Below the pieces are notes generated by a model. The model had not been told where the DNA came from. It worked only from the letters and a program-made list of their open reading frames with translations, and did not search any database. A stretch of DNA of 64,000 nucleotides from Candidatus Chryseobacterium colombiense (GTDB lineage Bacteria; Bacteroidota; Bacteroidia; Flavobacteriales; Weeksellaceae), in NCBI GenBank assembly GCA_029203185.1, contig CP119310.1:248001-312000 (forward strand), given 5' to 3'. How positions within the stretch are numbered: the stretch's first letter is position 1; each line of letters starts with the position of its first letter. Shown piece by piece: positions 44,419 to 52,796 of this stretch. A program made the translations under genes and the position numbers.

Positions 44419-46059
44419 ATGTTCGATAAACAGCAACGAAAACTCAAAAGATCAGCCAAATTATTTTCTGTGTTAAGCAAATACGGATTCAAGGATGTAT
44501 TGGCGAGAATGCAGGGGGGAAAAAAGATAGAAGATGCTTCGGATGAAATAGTTTCCAAAGGAAGTGTTTACGAAAGAATCAGACTGGTTTTAGAAGAATT
44601 AGGACCTACTTTTGTGAAGCTGGGACAAACGTTCAGCAATAGGGAAGATTTGCTCCCTAAAGAACTGATTCAGGAACTACAGAAGCTGCAGGATAAAGTT
44701 GAAACGGTAGAGATGAATGTTGAGGAGATTCTGGAAAATGAATTTGATATTTCTGTGAATGAACATTTTAAGGAAATTCAGAAAGTTCCTTTGGCAACAG
44801 CTTCTATTGCACAGGTGTATAAAGGAATTCTGAATGATGGAACTGAGGTGATTTTAAAAATTAAGAAGCCCGATGTTCAGACCGTCATTGAAGATGATCT
44901 GTTGTTGATTAAAGACCTTGAAAAACTCGTTTCCTCTTACTCAGAAATAGGAGAGAAGCTTAATCTGAGACAGGCGATTTCCACTTTTGAAAAATCTCTG
45001 CTTGAAGAAGTTTCACTCATTAACGAAAAAGAGAACATCCTACAATTCAGAAGAAACTTTAAAAACAATAAAGAAACTTATGTTCCGAAAATCTATCAAG
45101 AATTTTGTAACAATAATGTTCTTTGCATGGAATTTATCGATGGAATAAAAGTTACCGATACTGTTTCTCTTATAGAAAATAATATTGATCCGGTCTATAT
45201 TTCAGAAGTAGGTTTGAGGCTCTTTGTTTCCCAAATCATGGATTATGGTTTTTTCCATGCCGATCCTCATGCAGGAAATATTTTAGTGACAAAAGACGGA
45301 AAAGTTGTTTTCATAGATTTCGGAGCGGTAGGAAAAATTCCACCTAATGATAAAGAAGTGTTGGAAAATCTTATTGTAAGTTTTGTAGCTAAAAACCCTC
45401 ATAAGATTGTAAGATACCTTAAAAAAATGGCAATAAGCTATGAAATTCCGGATGAGAGAAGGTTTGAAAACGACGTAGAAGATATCCTGAATTTTGTTCA
45501 CAGTACTTCTTTAAAAGAGATCAATGCACAGGTGATCATCAATAAAATGAAAGATGTCCTTACGGATAACCGGCTTCAGATGCCCGATTATTTTTATCTT
45601 TTATTTAAAGGAATTACTTTGATAGAAGGAGTTGGCCGAAGTATTAATCCGGATCTGGATGTTGTAAAAAGTTTAAGCCCGTTTACCAAAAAGATTTTCG
45701 CACGAAAGATCAGTCCTCAGAACCTTTTTAAGACCGGAGTTGACAGGGTGATGAATTTTACGGATAATGTAGATGAAATTCCGAGAGAGTTGCGTTCTGT
45801 TTTACAAAAATTGGACGAAAATAAATTCACCGTATCCAGTGAAATCAAAAATCTGGAGAAAACCAATCAATTAATAAAATCAAGTATTATTAATCTGATT
45901 CTGACGATGGTTTTAGGAGCTAATATTATTGCAACAGCGATTGTTTTTGTTTCGGAAACTGGTCCCAGAATTGGAGAACTGTCATTGGTTGCTGTATTAG
46001 GATTTATCTTTTCAATATTTTTAGTAATTGTCATTTTGCTGAGAATTACACGAAAATAA
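44419..46059 (+). CDS. ABC1/UbiB-family atypical kinase
   Basis: 546 residues. KxGQ motif in GPTFVKLGQTFSNR, the Ala-rich loop TASIAQVYKG, catalytic HADPHAGNILV and metal-binding VFIDFGAVG, followed by two C-terminal transmembrane helices. UbiB/COQ8 proteins bind ATP and support quinone synthesis at the membrane. This organism class uses menaquinone, so a role in isoprenoid-quinone lipid handling is plausible but inferred. Confidence 0.93.
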   Translation: MFDKQQRKLKRSAKLFSVLSKYGFKDVLARMQGGKKIEDASDEIVSKGSVYERIRLVLEELGPTFVKLGQTFSNREDLLPKELIQELQKLQDKVETVEMNVEEILENEFDISVNEHFKEIQKVPLATASIAQVYKGILNDGTEVILKIKKPDVQTVIEDDLLLIKDLEKLVSSYSEIGEKLNLRQAISTFEKSLLEEVSLINEKENILQFRRNFKNNKETYVPKIYQEFCNNNVLCMEFIDGIKVTDTVSLIENNIDPVYISEVGLRLFVSQIMDYGFFHADPHAGNILVTKDGKVVFIDFGAVGKIPPNDKEVLENLIVSFVAKNPHKIVRYLKKMAISYEIPDERRFENDVEDILNFVHSTSLKEINAQVIINKMKDVLTDNRLQMPDYFYLLFKGITLIEGVGRSINPDLDVVKSLSPFTKKIFARKISPQNLFKTGVDRVMNFTDNVDEIPRELRSVLQKLDENKFTVSSEIKNLEKTNQLIKSSIINLILTMVLGANIIATAIVFVSETGPRIGELSLVAVLGFIFSIFLVIVILLRITRK

Positions 46060-46073
46060 TTATAAATCATATC

Positions 46074-46136
46074 TGTCATTCTGACGCAGGAAGAATCTGT
46101 TACTTTTATTGAGATTCTTCCTACGTCAGAATGACA
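46074..46136. repeat. Dispersed inverted repeat, copy 2 (GTCATTCTGACG family)
   Basis: 25-bp arms 46074-46098 and 46112-46136 with a single mismatch and 13-nt loop. Located after the UbiB-like gene; same family as 4240-4314 and 55345-55371. Confidence 0.85.
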
Positions 46137-46194
46137 AACTTACTGTTAAGCTTTATCTTAAAACTTCCTTTCAAACTTTAAAAAATTAAATACC

Positions 46195-46202
46195 TATCTT
46201 TG
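46195..46202 (+). promoter_or_regulatory. -7 box of the DEAD-box helicase gene
   Basis: TATCTTTG ending 4 nt before ATG 46207; predicts a leaderless mRNA. No TTG partner. Confidence 0.5.
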
Positions 46203-46206
46203 CAAA

Positions 46207-47559
46207 ATGGAAAAACTCACTTTTGCAGATTTTGACCTTCCGGTCAAAATTCTTGATGTTTTAGCTGACCTTAATTTATTTGAACCTACTCCAATTCAGG
46301 AAAAGAGTATAAAGCCGATACTTTCCGGAAGAGATGTAATGGGAATTGCACAAACCGGAACAGGAAAAACATTAGCTTATCTTTTACCGGTTTTAAAAAC
46401 CTGGAAATACAATAAATCTGGAAATCCAACGGTTTTGGTACTGGTTCCGACCAGAGAATTAGTGGTTCAGGTGACAGAAATCCTAGAAAAATTAACAGAA
46501 AATATTACTGCAAGAGTTATAGGAATTTATGGAGGTAAAAATATCAATACACAGAAGCTTTTATTTAACGATGGCTGTGATATTTTGGTAGGAACTCCGG
46601 GAAGAGTAATGGATTTGTCTATTGATAATGCGATTTCATTAAAAGAAGTTCAAAAATTAATCATTGATGAATTTGATGAAATGCTGAACTTGGGATTCAG
46701 ACCTCAATTGACCCATATTTTTGAGATGATGAAAGAGAAAAGACAGAATATCTTATTCTCTGCAACCATGACCGAAGCTGTTGATGAAATGCTGGATGAG
46801 TATTTTGCAAGTCCTGTTGAAATTTCATTGGCAAAATCAGGAACACCACTGGAAAAAATTGAACAGACCGCATATAAAGTTGAAAATTTCAATACGAAGA
46901 TCAATTTGCTTGAAAACTTATTGAAAAACCATGAGGATATGTCCAAGGTTTTGATTTTCAATAACAATAAGAAAAATGCTGATTTGTTATTTACCAAAAT
47001 TGAGGAACTTTTCCCAGGACAGTTTGACGTCATTCACTCCAATAAATCTCAGAACTACCGATTGAAAGCAATGAAACGTTTTGAGAATGAAGAAATAAGA
47101 GGATTGATTACAACAGATGTCATGGCAAGAGGTTTGGATATTTCTGATATTACCCACGTTATCAACTTCGAAACTCCTGATATTCCTGAGCAATATATTC
47201 ACAGAATTGGTAGAACGGGTAGAGCGGATAAAGATGGTAAAGCAATAACTTTTGTAACAAAGAAAGAAGAACCTTTGATTCTTGACATCGAGCTATTGAT
47301 GGATAAAGATTTAAAATTCATCGATTTCCCTGCAGATGTGAAAATAAATCCTAAAAAGATTGCTTCTGAAGAAGAGCATATTGCGATGAAAAATCCAGCT
47401 CCGGTAAAACTAAATGACGGAGGAGGAGCTTTCCACGAAAAGAAAGCAAAGAATACTAAAGAAAACTGGGGAGGACCTTCGAAAAGAAAAGCACCCAAGA
47501 AATTTGGAGCTAACAGATCACAACAGAAAGCAATTTCTAAGTCTAAGAAAAAGAAATAA
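46207..47559 (+). CDS. DEAD-box RNA helicase with DEFD in motif II
   Basis: 450 residues. Q motif (LFEPTPIQ), motif I AQTGTGKT (48-55), PTREL, TPGR, motif II DEFD (154-157) in place of DEAD, motif III SAT, motif VI HRIGRTGRADKDG. The C-terminal tail is basic and Lys/Arg/Gly-rich, ending in four lysines, as in RNA-binding tails of cold-shock or ribosome-assembly helicases. The Ala-to-Phe change in motif II is unusual for the superfamily; Walker B acidic residues are intact, so ATPase activity is expected. Confidence 0.95.
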   Translation: MEKLTFADFDLPVKILDVLADLNLFEPTPIQEKSIKPILSGRDVMGIAQTGTGKTLAYLLPVLKTWKYNKSGNPTVLVLVPTRELVVQVTEILEKLTENITARVIGIYGGKNINTQKLLFNDGCDILVGTPGRVMDLSIDNAISLKEVQKLIIDEFDEMLNLGFRPQLTHIFEMMKEKRQNILFSATMTEAVDEMLDEYFASPVEISLAKSGTPLEKIEQTAYKVENFNTKINLLENLLKNHEDMSKVLIFNNNKKNADLLFTKIEELFPGQFDVIHSNKSQNYRLKAMKRFENEEIRGLITTDVMARGLDISDITHVINFETPDIPEQYIHRIGRTGRADKDGKAITFVTKKEEPLILDIELLMDKDLKFIDFPADVKINPKKIASEEEHIAMKNPAPVKLNDGGGAFHEKKAKNTKENWGGPSKRKAPKKFGANRSQQKAISKSKKKK

Positions 47560-47561
47560 TA

Positions 47562-47592
47562 AAAAATCCCTCAATCTGAGGGATTTTTTTAT
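47562..47592. terminator. Bidirectional terminator after the helicase gene
   Basis: AAAAATCCCTCA / TGAGGGATTTTT with 3-nt loop, A-run and T-run; convergent genes on both sides. Confidence 0.85.
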
Positions 47593-47623
47593 CTGTATAA
47601 TGTTCGATTTTGAAATGGATCTG

Positions 47624-48277
47624 CTATTTCATATAAGGGTTCATCACAGAAGTCCAAAGTCTGTAACCTTCGGGAGTCATATGCAACCTATCTTCTACAA
47701 AAAGTTCTTCACGGACGTTACCGTTAGCGTCATTCATAACACCGGTAATGTCTATGAACTCCGAATTTTTTTGTTTCTTAAGGAATTGGGCGATTTTTTT
47801 ATTGGCTTCTTTCATTTGAGGCCATAGCTTTTCTCTGCTTGGCGAATACTTGATCGAAATATAATCGACCTCTATTTTCGGGAACTTTTGGCGAATTTTC
47901 TGATAGAACGTTTTGAATCTGTTAACAACAACATCTGCTTTTAGCTTGTCATCATCTGCAAAATCGTTTTCACCACAGTAGATAATGATTTGTTTAGGCT
48001 GATAATTGAGAAGATCATTCGCATAATAATTGAGATCTGTTAATCTGGAACCTCCGAAACCTCTGTTAATAATAGTTTTGGTAGGAAAATAAGTGGCAAC
48101 ATCCTTCCATTTTGTGAAAGAGGAACTTCCGATCAAAAGAATGGCGTTTTTGGGTGGAGTGTTTTCCTGATCAAGTTTTTTAAAATTTTGAATGTCCTGC
48201 CAGAACATGGGCTTTTTTTCCTGTGAAAAGAAAAGGGCAAAAGTCAGCAATAAGAATGCTGATAACATCTTCTTCAT
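47624..48277 (-). CDS. SGNH/GDSL-type hydrolase, secreted
   Basis: 217 residues, signal peptide ending LFFSQ. Block I LIGSSSFTKW (Ser nucleophile), block II NRGFGGS, block III YCGENDFADD, block V VEDRLHMTPEGY (Asp, His). These are the four landmarks of the esterase/acyl-hydrolase superfamily, acting here in the periplasm or outside on acetylated sugars or lipids. Confidence 0.92.
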   Translation of the reverse strand: MKKMLSAFLLLTFALFFSQEKKPMFWQDIQNFKKLDQENTPPKNAILLIGSSSFTKWKDVATYFPTKTIINRGFGGSRLTDLNYYANDLLNYQPKQIIIYCGENDFADDDKLKADVVVNRFKTFYQKIRQKFPKIEVDYISIKYSPSREKLWPQMKEANKKIAQFLKKQKNSEFIDITGVMNDANGNVREELFVEDRLHMTPEGYRLWTSVMNPYMK

Positions 48278-48305
48278 TGTTCTAAAATTTTTGTAGGATA
48301 AAGGT

Positions 48306-48335
48306 ATAAAAAAACTCCCGGAAAAACCGGGAGTT
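48306..48335 (-). terminator. Terminator of the lipocalin-like lipoprotein gene
   Basis: AACTCCCGG / CCGGGAGTT stem with 5-nt loop; T-run is on the minus strand. Confidence 0.85.
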
Positions 48336-48343
48336 ATGTATTA

Positions 48344-48805
48344 TTATCTTTTAAACGACATATAAACTCGATCATTTACTCCATCTCCATTATAGTCAAT
48401 ATCAGTGGATAAATCTAAAATTTTAAGCTCAGAGCTTGATAAAATTTCTACTTTATAAGGTTGGTCAGGGTTATTATTATACTTTATGGTAAGAAGTTTA
48501 GTTTCTGTATCATAAGTATATTTACCTTCGCTTTTACCTGCGACTTTACAGTCTGCACCGGTACCGTTATAATATGTATATGAAGTAGAATAATCAATGC
48601 TGAAATAAGTAATGTCTTTTGTACTGCATCCGGTCACCGGAGTTGTTAAAAGAACTGTTTTGCCATCTTTTCCTGATACAATTTCCGTTTTACTTGTCTT
48701 CCAATCTCCTTTTAGAATATCTAATTCGTATGCTTGCATATCGTCATCTTTACAAGAAGTAAGCGCCAAGGCTGAAAAGGCAAATAAAAGTAGCTGTTTT
48801 TTCAT
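48344..48805 (-). CDS. Lipocalin-like lipoprotein
   Basis: I start at ATG 48805, because the only alternative (GTG 48811) overlaps the last base of the -7 box TAAATTTG (48818-48811). Lipobox SALALTSC-K. The mature part has alternating strands starting LKGDWKTSKTEIV, typical of lipocalin-like domains in Bacteroidota, and ends with a DYNGDGVNDRVYMSF strand whose Asp/Asn spacing may bind calcium. Ligand unknown. Confidence 0.8.
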   Translation of the reverse strand: MKKQLLLFAFSALALTSCKDDDMQAYELDILKGDWKTSKTEIVSGKDGKTVLLTTPVTGCSTKDITYFSIDYSTSYTYYNGTGADCKVAGKSEGKYTYDTETKLLTIKYNNNPDQPYKVEILSSSELKILDLSTDIDYNGDGVNDRVYMSFKR

Positions 48806-48810
48806 TATCA

Positions 48811-48818
48811 CAAATTTA
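48811..48818 (-). promoter_or_regulatory. -7 box of the lipocalin-like gene
   Basis: TAAATTTG on the minus strand, 5 nt before ATG 48805. Confidence 0.5.
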
Positions 48819-48981
48819 AGAATGTGCTAAAATATAAATAAATTTGTAATATCAGTAATGAAATAAAGGATTTTTAAATGAATGTTTGCAAAAAAAATGA
48901 ATTTATCTGTTTAAGGTTAAAAGTTTAGAGTTTCATGTTTAATATTTTAACTGTAAACTGAAACCCTAAACCTTATTTTTA

Positions 48982-50145
48982 TTAATAACTCATTTCTACA
49001 ATCTTGTAGGCATCTTGCGGAGTAAGTTTTTTGTATTCTCCTAAACCTAACCAGTTGCGGTCTGTAAAGGCCTTTTCCACTTTTTCAGCGGTTCCCTTAT
49101 AATCTTCTGTATATTCTGAAAGTTTGGTCTGGATATGTAGGCTGTGAAAGAACTCTTCCAATTTTTTTATTCCCAATTCTGCTTTTTCTTCTGTACTACC
49201 GTCTTTAATTCCCCAAACTCTTTCTGCATACTGAGCCAGCTTCCCCTTTTTAGTTTCAAAATTATAACGATAATGTGAAGGTGCGATAATTGCTAAGGTT
49301 CTTGCGTGATCAATTCCGAAATAAGCAGTTAATTCATGTCCCATTGCATGCACGGCCCAGTCTGTAATCACTCCTTTCTGGATAAGTCCATTAAGAGCCA
49401 TCGTACAACACCACATAAAGTTTCCGGCTGCTTCATAATTAAAATCATCTGCCAATACCTTCGGAGCTGTTTCCTGTAAGCTGATCAGAATACTTTCAGC
49501 AATTCTTTCCTGTAAATCTGCAGAAGAAGGAGCGGTCATATACTGTTCCAAAACGTGCGTGTAGGCATCCGTTAATCCATTTACAATCTGGTTTTTAGGA
49601 ATAGATCTTACGACTTCAGGATCTAAAACAGAAAATTGCGGAAAAAGTCCGGGACCTCCGGAAGATAATTTTTCATTGGTCTCTCTTCTTGAAATCACAT
49701 ATCCCGAATTCATTTCAGAACCTGTAGCCGGCAATGTTAAAATACTTCCGAAAGGCATTCCTTCACCTTCAAAAGTTCTCACAGGTTTTGTAAGGATTTC
49801 CCACGGCTCACCATCATAATTCGCAGCTGCTGAAAGGAATTTTGTTCCGTCAATTACAGAGCCTCCGCCGACTGCTAATAAGAATGTGATGTTTTTTTCT
49901 TTAATAAAGTCTAAAGCATTGATCAGAACTTCATATTCAGGATTCGCCGGAACACCACCGAACTCATAAAGGTCGTGATCTTTTAAAGCTCCTTTTACCT
50001 GATCGTAAACACCGTTGTTTTTGATGCTTCCACCTCCATAAATCATTAAGATTTTAGCATCTTTAGGGATTTCGTTGGAAATTTTAGCAATTTCACCTTT
50101 TCCGAAAAGTATTTTTGTTGGATTTTTAAACTCGAAATTAAGCAT
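48982..50145 (-). CDS. yqhD: NADP(H)-dependent iron-containing alcohol dehydrogenase, YqhD type
   Basis: 387 residues, the same length as E. coli YqhD, with which it shares extended stretches (PTKILFGKGEIAKI, LLAVGGGSVIDGTKF, TLPATGSEMNSG). Metal ligands are in LTDAYTHVLEQY (Asp, His), GHELTAYFGIDHARTLAI (two His). YqhD reduces short-chain and reactive aldehydes in the cytoplasm. Stand-alone gene with its own -7 box; detoxification of lipid-peroxidation aldehydes is the likely job. Confidence 0.95.
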   Translation of the reverse strand: MLNFEFKNPTKILFGKGEIAKISNEIPKDAKILMIYGGGSIKNNGVYDQVKGALKDHDLYEFGGVPANPEYEVLINALDFIKEKNITFLLAVGGGSVIDGTKFLSAAANYDGEPWEILTKPVRTFEGEGMPFGSILTLPATGSEMNSGYVISRRETNEKLSSGGPGLFPQFSVLDPEVVRSIPKNQIVNGLTDAYTHVLEQYMTAPSSADLQERIAESILISLQETAPKVLADDFNYEAAGNFMWCCTMALNGLIQKGVITDWAVHAMGHELTAYFGIDHARTLAIIAPSHYRYNFETKKGKLAQYAERVWGIKDGSTEEKAELGIKKLEEFFHSLHIQTKLSEYTEDYKGTAEKVEKAFTDRNWLGLGEYKKLTPQDAYKIVEMSY

Positions 50146-50167
50146 TGTTCTTACATTTTTTGTTACC

Positions 50168-50175
50168 CAAATGTA
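50168..50175 (-). promoter_or_regulatory. -7 box of yqhD
   Basis: TACATTTG on the minus strand, 22 nt before the ATG. Confidence 0.5.
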
Positions 50176-50240
50176 CGGAATGCTTTTTCAAAAATAAGTT
50201 AAGATTGTTTTAAAATTCCAATGATGATCTTAAATGATAC

Positions 50241-50714
50241 CTATTGAAACTTTGCCTTTATTTCTTCCAAAGTATAAGTAGCAGGTATTATTTCTTTTCC
50301 CGTTCTGTCCACGAAACCATAAAGATCTGATCTTGATTTAACCAAAGCACAATCTTTTTTGATGGCATCAAATTTTTCTATTTTAGAATAGATGGCAGGA
50401 ACTCTTTCTTTTCCTGATTTATCAATCAATCCATACCCATCAGATATTGATTTAACCAAAGCAAAATTATTATCCAAAACTCCAAATTTTTCAATTTTGG
50501 AATAAATAGGCTGTACAATCAGCTTTTTTTGTTTGTCAATAAAACCAAAAGTTCCAGAAGATGTTTTTACTAATGCCCAATCCTTGTTGTATTCATCATA
50601 TTTATAAATTTTTTGATATTGAGCAAACATAAAATGGCTGAAGAAAACAAATAGCATGAGGGCTGCTTTATAGAATGGCCCAGTTGCGGATCTTTTGAAG
50701 TTCTGATTTTTCAT
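50241..50714 (-). CDS. WG-repeat protein, secreted
   Basis: 157 residues with an N-terminal hydrophobic signal (ALMLFVFFSHFMFAQ). Three WG/KWG-type repeats follow, each of the form ALVKS-x-GxGLIDKSGKE-x-PAIYSKIEKF (about 47-77, 84-115, 122-150). Such repeats are binding modules of unknown ligand. Lies in a run of small exported proteins read on the minus strand. Confidence 0.85.
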   Translation of the reverse strand: MKNQNFKRSATGPFYKAALMLFVFFSHFMFAQYQKIYKYDEYNKDWALVKTSSGTFGFIDKQKKLIVQPIYSKIEKFGVLDNNFALVKSISDGYGLIDKSGKERVPAIYSKIEKFDAIKKDCALVKSRSDLYGFVDRTGKEIIPATYTLEEIKAKFQ

Positions 50715-50810
50715 AGTTTGTAAATTGGTAGAGCGAAACTATTGAAAAAAGGTGTATAGACAAAATTAAATTTATCAGTATTGATGAATTATAGAATAAT
50801 CAGATGTTTT

Positions 50811-51392
50811 TTAATAGAATCCTTTACTTTTAGAATCTATTTTTCCTGTTTTCCTATTTATCTTAACCAGAAATGATTCTTTTGTGACGGAAGAAGAGTT
50901 ACTGAGCTTTGAGAGATACATAATGATATAATGATCTTCAATCTTATAAGCGCCTCCGGATATATTGGAGGAATCAAACAGAAAACCATATGTTTGGGCA
51001 ATCAGAATAGCTTCCGGAAGATTATCAACATAGCCGATAAAATTTCTTAATTGCTGTTCATTTGAAAAGTATCTAGACTGGCTGTTTTCACAGGCAATAA
51101 GGTAAGAAAAGCAGTTTTCACCTAAACATTTCTGAAAAAAACCTTTCTCGGGAGCAGGATCATTAATCGTCATGTATTGCGGTGCCTGGCTTTCATAGAT
51201 GATAGCTTGGTCAGGATCCGGATTGTTATGAAATACAGACCAGTATTCGTATTTTTTATCAGGAACAATAAAAGGATAGAGCAGTTCGGTATTATCCAGG
51301 ATTTCAGGGATTTTTCTGAAATAGGAAGGAACTGTATTTTGAGAAAATAATAAACTCGATACCAGAAAAGAAATGATTGAAATAATTTTCAT
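50811..51392 (-). CDS. Hypothetical secreted protein
   Basis: 193 residues, signal peptide ending SLLFSQ. Pro/Tyr-rich mature part with two Cys (KCLGENCFS) that could form a disulfide, and a C-terminal LVKINRKTGKIDSKSKG strand. Not similar to any family I recognise. 34 nt separate it from the next gene at 51427, so they may be an operon. Confidence 0.72.
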   Translation of the reverse strand: MKIISIISFLVSSLLFSQNTVPSYFRKIPEILDNTELLYPFIVPDKKYEYWSVFHNNPDPDQAIIYESQAPQYMTINDPAPEKGFFQKCLGENCFSYLIACENSQSRYFSNEQQLRNFIGYVDNLPEAILIAQTYGFLFDSSNISGGAYKIEDHYIIMYLSKLSNSSSVTKESFLVKINRKTGKIDSKSKGFY

Positions 51393-51426
51393 ACTATTTT
51401 CTCAGATAAATTAATGCCAAAGTAAA

Positions 51427-51831
51427 TTATTGCAATACAATTTTATAATATCCTTTTTCATCCGTTACATCTATACCGACTCCTGTAAAGGTTAGTTTGT
51501 TGATCTGATAGCCATTGCAGCCTCCTTTGAACTCTGATGACTGAATGGAGAAATCAAAATTTTTGATATTGGAGCTAAATTTATAGTTTTTTGTGCCATT
51601 ATAGGCGCCTACATTTTCCAGAATTATTTTATCATCAGAAGTTTTAGTCAGTTGTATTCCTGTTTGGTTTTCCTCAGCAATTGAATATGATGTTAAAGTT
51701 CCTTTTGTAATCAGGTTTTCGTCATTAGAGTTAACGAATTCAAAAACGATTGGTTGAGGAGCGTTATAGCAATCCTCTCCACAAGCTGTGAAAATGAGAG
51801 CCATTACAAGGAATATGAATATTTTTTTCAT
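51427..51831 (-). CDS. Hypothetical lipoprotein
   Basis: 134 residues, lipobox IFTAC-G. Beta-rich with Cys pairs (GEDCYNAPQ and FKGGCNGYQ). The sequence FEFVNSNDENLI-x5-YSIAEENQTG looks like a small Ig-like or lipocalin-like fold, but no domain is recognised. Confidence 0.75.
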   Translation of the reverse strand: MKKIFIFLVMALIFTACGEDCYNAPQPIVFEFVNSNDENLITKGTLTSYSIAEENQTGIQLTKTSDDKIILENVGAYNGTKNYKFSSNIKNFDFSIQSSEFKGGCNGYQINKLTFTGVGIDVTDEKGYYKIVLQ

Positions 51832-51888
51832 GGGATTAATTTCTGTGAAAAAGTAAAATTAATCATTAAGTGGTTTAATTCAAAATTA

Positions 51889-52553
51889 TTATAAAGCTGA
51901 ATTATTATATTGAGATCTGAATATTTTTAAAACCTGGGAAAGCTGATAATCATTAATATCAAACTCATCAATGTTAATCTCTATTTTTTCATTGTTGTGA
52001 AAAAAATACAAATAATTATTTTCAGGAGTATAATCGTGTCTGGAAGGTTCGCGACTTACTCTACGTTTTACAATAATTTTTTCAAGCTGAATATCATTCC
52101 ATAGATATCTTTTGTTGTTCTTTATTTGTATTCCTTTTCCATTGATAGAGAGTATAATTTGGGATATTTTTTTACTTCTGTAATGATTTTAAAAATAAAA
52201 TAACCTGTAAATCCGCTAAGTATAATTAATGCAAATATCGTTGCTCCGTTGAGTTTGAATCTAATGCCTACAAGAAAAAATAATCCTAGGATCATAAAAA
52301 TACTATACATCGTAATAGCAATAATTCTACCTGAACGTGAATATTTGATAATAACTTCTTCTGGAGGTGTATTTTCATTGTATTCTATTTTTTCGTTTTT
52401 ATGAACAGAGTATTCTTTATAAATGAAAACACCGTTAATAAAGGTGCCAATAAAGAAAATAAGTGAAATTGGAATGGAATATTGTAATAAATAGACACCT
52501 AATAAAAATACTAAAATTCCTAAGATCGCGTAAAAAATAATTCCGAATTTCAT
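51889..52553 (-). pseudogene. Membrane protein gene interrupted by a frameshift at an A7 tract
   Basis: The uninterrupted frame from ATG 52553 ends at 52122 after 143 codons (four hydrophobic helices, 1-120). At a run of seven A (52173-52167, minus strand) the coding continues in the -1 frame for about 95 more codons to a stop at 51889, giving a well-formed C-terminal domain (ISQIILSINGKGIQIKNNKR ... IDEFDINDYQLSQVLKIFRS) reminiscent of a PH-like membrane-protein domain. The -1 shift restores an otherwise single protein of about 220 residues. The tract is placed exactly as a canonical A_AAA_AAA slippery site, so programmed frameshifting, phase variation, mutation or a sequencing error are all possible. 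Confidence 0.75.
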
Positions 52554-52762
52554 CTATAGTTATAGTTTTTGCGAAGATACATATAAACTTAATTTACTTT
52601 AGGTTTCTAAAAAAAGTATTTTCATTTCTGTAATATTCATGGTTTCAATAAAAAAATAATATAACTGAATTGAATTTTTTAAGAAAACACTTTGCAATGG
52701 GATAGTCTATATATCCTGCAAAAATATTCATAAAATTTATATAATTTTAAACTAAACGTGAT

Positions 52763-52792
52763 TTGAATTCAAAACAAAATCTCCTACATTTG
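52763..52792 (+). promoter_or_regulatory. Promoter of the PEP carboxylase gene
   Basis: TTG (52763-52765), 19-nt spacer, TACATTTG (52785-52792), ending 4 nt before ATG 52797: consensus promoter predicting a leaderless transcript. Confidence 0.7.
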
Positions 52793-52796
52793 TTAT

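Noticed and set aside
44322..44558. Minus-strand 78-codon frame at the start of the UbiB-like gene
   Set aside because: Overlaps the conserved N-terminus of the kinase; no signal or domain.
47414..47827. Plus-strand 137-codon frame at the helicase end
   Set aside because: Crosses a strong terminator and the antisense of the SGNH hydrolase; shadow of both.
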